Below are positions 57,574 to 64,000 of a DNA stretch of 64,000 bases, in pieces. The translations under genes and the position numbers were made by a program. This DNA is from Lachnospiraceae bacterium. Lineage in GTDB: Bacteria; Bacillota; Clostridia; Lachnospirales; Lachnospiraceae. The stretch's first letter is position 1. Every line of letters starts with the position of its first letter. Where the stretch lies: NCBI GenBank assembly GCA_015057555.1, contig SVEC01000010.1:1-64000 (forward strand), in the 5' to 3' direction. The notes under the pieces are model-generated. The model had not been told where the DNA came from, did no database searches, and was given only the letters and a program-made list of their open reading frames with translations.

Positions 57574-60354
57574 TTAAATTCCAAGTTCGTCCTTAACAAC
57601 TCTTATAGACTCTTCTAGACATCTTATAAAATATTCATATTTCTCTGTGATAAACGCCTCATTCTCTGCCTTACCAGCAAATTCCTGTTCCTTAGCAACC
57701 TCAGAAAAATTCAGCAATCCTATGGTTAATGCATTACTCTTAAGGGTATGTGCTACTCGAGCATACTCCTTCCAATTCTTATTATCATAATATTCCTTTA
57801 GATCTCCCTTATAGTCAGTTGCATTCTTAACATAATGACCTAAAACTTCCTCATATAAGTCATCTAATCCGCCACAGTACTTTAAGCCTTCTTCTTTATC
57901 TAAAATATAAGAAACCATCGAAACATTCTTATCTTCCTTAGATTTAACATTATTAGACTCAACCATTTCTGTAGATTTTGAAGTTTCTGTATTCTCCTCT
58001 TTTAGATGGTTACCATCCTCTAAATACTTCACAAGTACTTGTTCTAATCTGTTGTACTCTACAGGCTTTGTAACATAATCAGAAAAACCTTCTCTCTGGT
58101 ACTGTTCTGCCGCTCCCTTAATAGCATTTGCAGTAAGGACAATTACTGTTGTTTCCCTATTCAAGCCTTCATTATCAGTTCTAATAATATGCAAGGTTTC
58201 TATTCCGTCAGGCTCCGGCATCATATGATCCATAAATATAAGGTCATACTTATTCATCTTACACTTATCTATGCATTCTATTCCACTGGAAGCAAAATCA
58301 AGCTTCAATCCTGTCTTACCAAGCAATGCGCTCATAACCTTAAGATTCATATCATTATCATCAACAATAAGAATAAACTTATCCGGAGAGAACAAAATTT
58401 CTTCCTTACGACTGTTATCCTGTGCCAATGCAAAATACGCATCCTCAAAGTCTCCCATAGGGGTATCATCAACTATTTCCTGCGGAATTGTTATTGTAAA
58501 TGTACTACCATAACCATATTTACTGTCTACTTTTATGGTGCCATTCATATTATCAATCAGCTGTTTTGTTATACTTAGTCCCAAACCTGTTCCCTGGATG
58601 TATTTATTACGCTTAAGTTCCATTCTCTGGAAGCTGTCAAATAGATTTGGAATATCCTCCTCTTTGATTCCAACACCTGTATCAGACACAGAAAACTCTA
58701 TGTTAAATCCATCTTTATCTTTAACACCCTTAAGAGATATAGATATTGAACCTTCAACTGTATACTTAATAGCGTTAGATAATATATTATTAAATATCTG
58801 CTTAATTCTTATCTCGTCACCATTAAGGGATGTAGGTATACTTTCATCAATGTCAAGCTTAACCTCTAAATTCTTTTCATCTAGTTTTACAGCTGCCCCA
58901 AGGAATACGTCTTTTAGAAGGGCTGCTACCTTATATGGGCTATCACATATTACCAATTTACCGGCATCAAGCTTAGAAAAATCAAGTATATCATCTATAA
59001 GACTTATAAGAAGCTTACTTGCATTCTCAATATTTTTGGCATATTCCCTTGTGTCATTATCGTAATTTTCTCTAAGAATCATCTCATTCATACCAACTAT
59101 GGTATTAATAGGGGTTCTTATCTCGTGGGACATGTTTGCGAGGAACATAGCTCTAGACTCGCTTGTTGCAACCGCAATCTGCTTTTCCTTCTCAAGTTCA
59201 AGTAAGTCACGTCCTGTCTGAATTATCGCCATGAAGAACAAGAACACAAGACCTATGCATAGAGCCATTCCATTATTAACTGCTGCTTCATCATACACCT
59301 GATAAATCTCTCCAACACCAGCCAGCATAAGTCCTGCCAGACCCAAAGCTACCTCTTTATATTCATTTATAAATTTTTTCTTAGTATCTATAATTACTGT
59401 AGCAAAAAGAGTTACTATAAACACTACAATTATTGCATGGGACACTCCCATGGTCTCCGAAAAATCCTTTACGTCTGCAAACTGCAATACAGTTGATATA
59501 ATAAAATTAATCACTGAACATATACCAATAATTGTGTACGCCTTTTCATATCGCTCCTTTTGTATCTTATTAGCATAAGACATAAACGGAAATGGAAGTA
59601 GCATTATCATAAAAAAGCCTACATCACTTGCGATGGTGCTATTAGGCAGGAAAATCTGTCTCAGCTTTGATTCTGCTATCAACCAAACAGATGCTACTAA
59701 AAGTGCCAAGCCTAGATAAGCAATATTCATATTCTTCTTATATATAAATCGAACTATAATACAGTAAAACACTACCATAACACTAAGAACAAGCATAAAC
59801 AAAGCCATTATGGTAACAGGAAGATATTTACTCACTAATCCAGTCCATATCTGCTCACGATTACCTACTAGCATATTATTTACATATCCAGAATAAGGAG
59901 AGTGACTTACTATTTCCATACTAAGTGTCTTACCTGCATCAGAAGTCAATAACTCCACAAAAACATATACACTCACACTATTCTTTCCAAACTTTCTGGT
60001 ACCATTTGTGCTATATTTTTCCCTAACTTCTCCATCCACGCTTATGGTTATGTCTTGCTGAGTACTTCTAATGCACAACCAAGTGCCTTTCATATCTGAA
60101 GGGATTTTCTTTTCGATTCTTAATACATCTCCACTTTTAGTTCCACATGCCCCTGGCACTGTAATAGGCACTCTTGTACCATCCGAAGATACCATTTCCC
60201 AACCATCATCAAAGGACATACTTCCTCCAACTTTAAAATTGGTCTCCTTTTCAGAGGTCATTTCTCCTATAATAAAATACAAGATTGAAATTATCAAAAA
60301 TACTCCTGACAAATATTGAATTATTTTCATGCCATTACCGATTTTATTATCCAT
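57574..60354 (-). CDS. Hybrid sensor histidine kinase with REC and Hpt domains
   Basis: In this 926-residue protein a signal anchor (about residues 12-31) precedes an outer beta domain (about 40-170, 7TMR-DISM-like), then seven hydrophobic segments (about 175-390). The HisKA domain has His410 in FLANMSHEIRTPIN; the HATPase domain has NILSNAIKYT and GTGLGLSIT; the receiver has Asp709 in FMDHMMPEPDG; the Hpt domain has His869 in VAHTLKSNALTIG. It can run a four-step phosphorelay inside one protein, but its output regulator is not encoded here. The 57552 gene follows by 21 bases. Confidence 0.94.
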   Translation of the reverse strand: MDNKIGNGMKIIQYLSGVFLIISILYFIIGEMTSEKETNFKVGGSMSFDDGWEMVSSDGTRVPITVPGACGTKSGDVLRIEKKIPSDMKGTWLCIRSTQQDITISVDGEVREKYSTNGTRKFGKNSVSVYVFVELLTSDAGKTLSMEIVSHSPYSGYVNNMLVGNREQIWTGLVSKYLPVTIMALFMLVLSVMVVFYCIIVRFIYKKNMNIAYLGLALLVASVWLIAESKLRQIFLPNSTIASDVGFFMIMLLPFPFMSYANKIQKERYEKAYTIIGICSVINFIISTVLQFADVKDFSETMGVSHAIIVVFIVTLFATVIIDTKKKFINEYKEVALGLAGLMLAGVGEIYQVYDEAAVNNGMALCIGLVFLFFMAIIQTGRDLLELEKEKQIAVATSESRAMFLANMSHEIRTPINTIVGMNEMILRENYDNDTREYAKNIENASKLLISLIDDILDFSKLDAGKLVICDSPYKVAALLKDVFLGAAVKLDEKNLEVKLDIDESIPTSLNGDEIRIKQIFNNILSNAIKYTVEGSISISLKGVKDKDGFNIEFSVSDTGVGIKEEDIPNLFDSFQRMELKRNKYIQGTGLGLSITKQLIDNMNGTIKVDSKYGYGSTFTITIPQEIVDDTPMGDFEDAYFALAQDNSRKEEILFSPDKFILIVDDNDMNLKVMSALLGKTGLKLDFASSGIECIDKCKMNKYDLIFMDHMMPEPDGIETLHIIRTDNEGLNRETTVIVLTANAIKGAAEQYQREGFSDYVTKPVEYNRLEQVLVKYLEDGNHLKEENTETSKSTEMVESNNVKSKEDKNVSMVSYILDKEEGLKYCGGLDDLYEEVLGHYVKNATDYKGDLKEYYDNKNWKEYARVAHTLKSNALTIGLLNFSEVAKEQEFAGKAENEAFITEKYEYFIRCLEESIRVVKDELGI

Positions 60355-60375
60355 ATTTATCCTCCATAAGTAAAA

Positions 60376-60409
60376 ATATAGTGTAGAAATGCATCTACAC
60401 TATATTATA
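60376..60409 (-). promoter_or_regulatory. Perfect palindrome at the promoter/leader of the hybrid kinase gene
   Basis: Perfect 12-base arms (ATATAGTGTAGA 60376-60387, TCTACACTATAT 60394-60405) with a 6-base spacer. On the minus strand a TATAAT (60404-60409) overlaps the first arm and TTTTT follows the second, just before the ribosome site. It could be an operator or a leader terminator. Confidence 0.5.
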
Positions 60410-60617
60410 ACATCTTTTATTTATAAAACATAGCACATTATTCTCTTAGTTTTTTAAGACAAATTTCCAATAATCCTAATACTCTATTATATAAATATCT
60501 CCACAATCCATTGTCAATGTAGTTAATTTAATTTTCTCACCTTTCTTTATCTCAAATATATTTTCCTTTTTTATTTATAGTCTTTAAGTAACATACGTAT
60601 GAAGAAGGTGTTTTTAT

Positions 60618-60660
60618 GAAAAAAAGAGGTTATTACCCCAAAAGGAATAATAACCTCTAA
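60618..60660 (-). terminator. Intrinsic terminator after etfA
   Basis: Perfect 11-base arms (AGAGGTTATTA 60625-60635, TAATAACCTCT 60648-60658) with a 12-base loop are followed by a run of seven T on the minus strand. Confidence 0.9.
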
Positions 60661-60672
60661 AAAACACTTTAA

Positions 60673-61728
60673 TTACTTGCTAGCAAGTTCATTCTTAAGA
60701 GCTGCAGTAAGAGCAGGAACAATCTTGTTAAGATCTCCAACGATACCGTAATCAGCTACATCAAAGATAGGCGCATCTGCATCCTTATTGATAGCGATGA
60801 TGATATCTGACTCCTCCATACCAGCAACGTGCTGAATAGCACCTGAGATACCAATTGCGAAGTAGAGACTTGGACGTACAGTCTTTCCAGTCTGTCCTAC
60901 CTGATAATCTCTCTCCATCCAGCCTGAATCAACAACTGCTCTTGAGCAGCTTACTGTTCCGCCGAGAACATCTGCGAGATCCTTTAATATCTGGAAGTTC
61001 TCTGCTGAACCAACACCACGTCCACCTGATACGAGAATCTTAGCGTCCATGATATCTACTGTATCCTTAACTGACTTAACAACCTCAAGAATCTCAACAT
61101 ACTTGTTGTCTGGAGTAAAGCCTGGGTTAAACTCAATAACCTCTGCCTTAGCGCCGTCGATTCTATCAATCTTCTGCATAACACCAGGACGAACTGTAGC
61201 CATCTGTGGTCTGTTATCTGGACATGCGATTGTTGCGATTGTGTTACCACCAAATGCAGGACGAGTCATAAGAAGCTGATTGTGCTTCTGCTCCTGATTT
61301 GGAATAGGGTTGATTGGGAAATCACCAATCTCAAGAACTGTACAGTCTGCAGTAAGACCTGTAGCAACTCTTGCTGAAACACGAGGGCCAAGATCTCTAC
61401 CGATAGCTGTAGCACCAACTAATACGATATCTGGCTTATACTCGTTAATAACAGAAGCCATAGCGTGTGTATAAGGCTCTGTTCTGTACTCCTTTAATTC
61501 TGGATCGTCTACAACGATAACCTTGTCAGCACCATATGCTGCAAGCTCGTCAGCAAGATTCTTTACCTGATATCCGATAAGAATTGCTGTAACATCTGTA
61601 TCTAAGTCCTTTGCAAGATCCTTAGCCTTACCGAGTAATTCGAATGCGATTCCGCTTAACTCGTTATCAACCTGCTGTGCAAAGACATATACTCCCTTAT
61701 ATTGTTCTAAACCCATTTTATTCACCAC
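60673..61728 (-). CDS. etfA: Electron transfer flavoprotein alpha subunit
   Basis: This 351-residue subunit starts MGLEQYKGVYVFAQQVDNEL after a short optional extension (the GTG at 61728, with the ATG at 61716 as an alternative). It contains VLVGATAIGRDLGPRVSARV, the FAD-binding LVSGGRGVGSAENFQILKDL, GGTVSCSRAVVDSGW, YQVGQTGKTVRPSLYFAIGI and SGAIQHVAGM. With EtfB it bifurcates electrons from NADH to crotonyl-CoA and ferredoxin through Bcd. It is 12 bases from etfB in the conserved order. Confidence 0.96.
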   Translation of the reverse strand: MVNKMGLEQYKGVYVFAQQVDNELSGIAFELLGKAKDLAKDLDTDVTAILIGYQVKNLADELAAYGADKVIVVDDPELKEYRTEPYTHAMASVINEYKPDIVLVGATAIGRDLGPRVSARVATGLTADCTVLEIGDFPINPIPNQEQKHNQLLMTRPAFGGNTIATIACPDNRPQMATVRPGVMQKIDRIDGAKAEVIEFNPGFTPDNKYVEILEVVKSVKDTVDIMDAKILVSGGRGVGSAENFQILKDLADVLGGTVSCSRAVVDSGWMERDYQVGQTGKTVRPSLYFAIGISGAIQHVAGMEESDIIIAINKDADAPIFDVADYGIVGDLNKIVPALTAALKNELASK

Positions 61729-61740
61729 TTTTCCTTTTTA

Positions 61741-62523
61741 TTATATTACGTGCTTATCTTTAAGCTTGCCTACGATGTAATCAACAGCCTCAGCTGGATC
61801 AAGAGTAACCTTCTCTCCGCTACCCTTTCTTACCTTATCAGAAGCCTTAGCAATCTTTGTAGGTGATCCCTTAAGACCTAGGTTAGCATCATCTACATCT
61901 ACAAGATTTGCTCTACCCCATACTGTAATCTCAGCATCACATGCATCGAAGATTCCGCCTGGAGTCATGTAACGTGGCTCGTTTAACTCAGCAAGAGCAG
62001 TTACAAGACATGGCATCTGGGCCTTAACCATATGGTATCTGTCCTCATACTGTCTCTTAACGATTACGCTGTTACCCTCAATCTTAATATCCTCAGCGTA
62101 TGAAATAACTGGAATATTAAGATGCTCTGAAATCTGTGGTCCAACCTGAGCAGTATCACCATCGATAGCCTGACGACCAGTGATGATTAAATCATACTCG
62201 AGATTTCTGATTGCACCTGCAAGAGTAGTTGATGTAGCCCAAGTATCAGCACCACCAAGAACTCTATCTGTAACAAGAATTCCCTTGTCTGCGCCCATAG
62301 CCATAGCCTCACGAAGAACGTCCTCAGCCTTTGGAAGACCCATTGTGATAACTGTAACCTCTGCGCCTGTCTCATCCTTAATTCTAAGAGCTGCTTCAAG
62401 ACCAGCCTTATCATCAGGATTCATAATTGTGAGCATTGCTCCTCTATCTAATGTACCATCTGGATTGAACTTAACTCCACCCTTAGTATCAGGTACCTGC
62501 TTAATACAAACTATAATCTTCAC
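61741..62523 (-). CDS. etfB: Electron transfer flavoprotein beta subunit
   Basis: This 260-residue protein starts MKIIVCIKQVPDTKGGVKFN and contains VTVITMGLPKAEDVLREAMA, LIITGRQAIDGDTAQVGPQI and the signature VKAQMPCLVTALAELNEPRY. It forms a heterodimer with EtfA. In butyrate-producing Clostridia this ETF couples NADH oxidation to crotonyl-CoA reduction and ferredoxin reduction. It lies 13 bases after bcd. Confidence 0.96.
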   Translation of the reverse strand: MKIIVCIKQVPDTKGGVKFNPDGTLDRGAMLTIMNPDDKAGLEAALRIKDETGAEVTVITMGLPKAEDVLREAMAMGADKGILVTDRVLGGADTWATSTTLAGAIRNLEYDLIITGRQAIDGDTAQVGPQISEHLNIPVISYAEDIKIEGNSVIVKRQYEDRYHMVKAQMPCLVTALAELNEPRYMTPGGIFDACDAEITVWGRANLVDVDDANLGLKGSPTKIAKASDKVRKGSGEKVTLDPAEAVDYIVGKLKDKHVI

Positions 62524-62536
62524 GAAAAGTACCTCC

Positions 62537-63703
62537 TTACTTTAATAAGTCAGCAGAGATAACCATACGCTGTACTTCTGAAGTACCCTCGTAAATCTCT
62601 GTGATCTTAGCATCACGCATCATACGCTCAACATCATACTCTCTGATGTATCCGTAACCACCATGTAACTGAACTGCCTTAGTAGTAACCTCCATAGCTA
62701 CCTCTGCAGCATATAACTTAGCCATTGCTGCCTCAACACCATATGAAGTCTTATGATCAATCTGGTACTGAGCCTTCTTCATAGCTGCCTTATATACTAA
62801 GTTTCTAGCAGCCTCAACCTTAGTAGCCATATCAGCTAACTGGAACTGAGTATTCTGGAACTGAGCGATTGAACGACCAAACTGCTTTCTTTCCTTAACG
62901 TAGTTAATAGTTGCCTCAAGAGCACCTGCTGCAATACCAAGAGCCTGTGCTGCGATACCGATACGTCCACCATCAAGTGTGTGCATAGCGATTGCAAATC
63001 CCTTACCCTTCTGGCCAAGTAAGTTCTCCTTTGGAATTCTACAGTCAGTGAAGATAAGCTCGTAAGTTGATGAACCTCTGATACCCATCTTCTTCTCCTT
63101 AGTACCAAATGTAAATCCAGGAGTTCCCTTATCTACGATAAATGCTGAAATCTCCTTGAAAGGACGACCCTTTTTCTCAATGATACCAGTAACTGCGATA
63201 ACGATATATACATCTGCTTCCTTACCGTTAGTGATAAAGCACTTAGATCCGTTAAGAACCCACTCATCTCCATCAAGAACAGCCTTAGTCTGCTGACCCT
63301 GAGCGTCTGTACCTGCTCCTGGCTCAGTAAGACCGAAAGCACCTAACTTCTTACCTGAACAAAGGTCTGGGAGATACTTCTGCTTTTGCTCCTCAGTACC
63401 ATAAGTTTGGATTGGGTCTACACAAAGTGATGTGTGTGCAGATACGATAACACCTGTAGTACCACAAACCTTTGAAAGCTCCTCAACACACATAGCATAT
63501 GTTAAAGGATCACAACCCTGTCCGCCGTACTCCTTTGGTACAGGTATACCTAAGAAACCACTCTTAGCCATCTTCTCTACTGTCTCTCTTGGGAAGCATT
63601 CTGTCTCATCAACTTCCTGTGCAAGAGGCTTTACTTCATTCTGTGCAAAATCTCTGAAAAGAGTTCTTGCCATCTCATGCTTCTTACTTAAAGTAAAATC
63701 CAT
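62537..63703 (-). CDS. bcd: Butyryl-CoA dehydrogenase
   Basis: This 388-residue acyl-CoA dehydrogenase has GAFGLTEPGAGTDAQGQQTK (FAD/substrate), KEKKMGIRGSSTYELIFTDC, GIAAQALGIAAGALEATINY, QFGRSIAQFQNTQFQLADMA and the catalytic base region ITEIYEGTSEVQRMVIS with its Glu. In this operon it reduces crotonyl-CoA to butyryl-CoA, the energy-conserving step of butyrate formation. It follows hbd and precedes etfB, the order typical of gut Firmicutes. Confidence 0.97.
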   Translation of the reverse strand: MDFTLSKKHEMARTLFRDFAQNEVKPLAQEVDETECFPRETVEKMAKSGFLGIPVPKEYGGQGCDPLTYAMCVEELSKVCGTTGVIVSAHTSLCVDPIQTYGTEEQKQKYLPDLCSGKKLGAFGLTEPGAGTDAQGQQTKAVLDGDEWVLNGSKCFITNGKEADVYIVIAVTGIIEKKGRPFKEISAFIVDKGTPGFTFGTKEKKMGIRGSSTYELIFTDCRIPKENLLGQKGKGFAIAMHTLDGGRIGIAAQALGIAAGALEATINYVKERKQFGRSIAQFQNTQFQLADMATKVEAARNLVYKAAMKKAQYQIDHKTSYGVEAAMAKLYAAEVAMEVTTKAVQLHGGYGYIREYDVERMMRDAKITEIYEGTSEVQRMVISADLLK

Positions 63704-63747
63704 TGTTATTTCCTCCTAATATATTTACACCTAAAATACGATTGCTC

Positions 63748-64000
63748 TTATACAGCATCCATTGGTGTCTTTGTACGATCAGCATTGTAGATATAGAATC
63801 CCTTGCCTGACTTAACACCAAGGTTACCGCCACGTACCATCTTACGAAGTAATGGACATGCACGATACTTGCTATCACCTGTCTCATTGTAAAGAACATC
63901 CATAATTGCAAGACAGATATCAAGACCGATGAAATCACCTAACTCAAGTGGTCCCATTGGGTGGTTAGCACCAAGCTTCATAGCTGCATCGATACCAGCT
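63748..64000 (-). CDS. hbd: 3-hydroxybutyryl-CoA dehydrogenase, C-terminal part (5' end outside window)
   Basis: Only the last 83 residues are in the window. They include [60 protein letters not shown] and KGFYIYN, the C-terminal helical domain of 3-hydroxyacyl-CoA dehydrogenases. The enzyme reduces acetoacetyl-CoA to 3-hydroxybutyryl-CoA. It is the first visible gene of the bcd-etfBA group; the gap to bcd is 44 bases. Confidence 0.95.
   Translation of the reverse strand, partial: AGIDAAMKLGANHPMGPLELGDFIGLDICLAIMDVLYNETGDSKYRACPLLRKMVRGGNLGVKSGKGFYIYNADRTKTPMDAV

Noticed and set aside
60617-60661. 14-codon frame on the plus strand beginning MKKRGYYPK with a GAAGGTG upstream
   Set aside because: It is made of the etfA terminator hairpin itself; no promoter fits and the peptide composition follows the hairpin.
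1-64000. CRISPR arrays, transposases, integrases, tRNA or rRNA genes
   Set aside because: No regularly spaced repeats, no recombinase motifs and no cloverleaf-like or rRNA-like sequence were seen on reading either strand.

Overview
The window looks like a chromosomal segment of a spore-forming, butyrate-producing, low-GC Firmicute, most likely a Lachnospiraceae member. Four things point that way: an alpha/beta-type small acid-soluble spore protein, an hbd-bcd-etfB-etfA butyrate operon, clostridial housekeeping gene orders (rho, rpmE, DUF1385, prmC, prfA; and tig, clpP, clpX, engB), and a giant surface protein ending in an SPQTG-type sorting signal. Nearly every gene lies on the minus strand. 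Plus-strand exceptions are a small membrane protein (3648), a 28-residue toxin (19517) and the DUF4364 gene (42801). I saw no rRNA, tRNA, CRISPR array or transposase.

Region 0-24.7 kb is accessory-like: short transcription units, often separated by intrinsic terminators. It holds an ABC ATPase cut by the window edge, a decayed methyltransferase, an HTH plus RhuM-Fic pair, a LytTR/DUF3021/ABC-transporter operon, six GNAT acetyltransferases, a threonine aldolase-like enzyme, a hybrid histidine kinase, an ECF sigma/partner pair, a FluC channel near a CLC transporter, an AraC regulator, a tyrosine phosphatase, and several small enzymes and membrane proteins. At 19.4-19.7 kb there is a compact locus with all the parts of a type I toxin-antitoxin system: a tiny hydrophobic toxin, a convergent antisense promoter, a shared bidirectional terminator and long-range leader/3'-UTR complementarity.

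Region 24.8-37.6 kb holds envelope and transport genes: a FecR-domain protein, a MATE exporter, a lipoprotein, an FtsX/LolD-type ABC transporter, an acyltransferase, a second ECF sigma/partner pair, a metallophosphatase and PnuC. An apparently orphan yybP-ykoY-like riboswitch and a GC-rich hairpin patch sit at 31.7-32.04 kb.

Region 37.7-47.6 kb is core: prfA, prmC, DUF1385, rpmE, rho, then DUF4364, engB, clpX, clpP, tig and a spore protein gene. Region 47.7-64 kb carries the 1965-residue surface protein, luxS and mtnN (S-adenosylhomocysteine recycling and AI-2), a tight set with a hybrid kinase carrying an Hpt domain, a C39-like cysteine peptidase-fold protein, DUF3137 and a CxxCxxCC protein, and finally the butyryl-CoA dehydrogenase/ETF operon that makes butyryl-CoA by electron bifurcation.

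All family assignments come from reading motifs by eye. No database search or structure calculation was run, so promoter, terminator and RNA calls are predictions.
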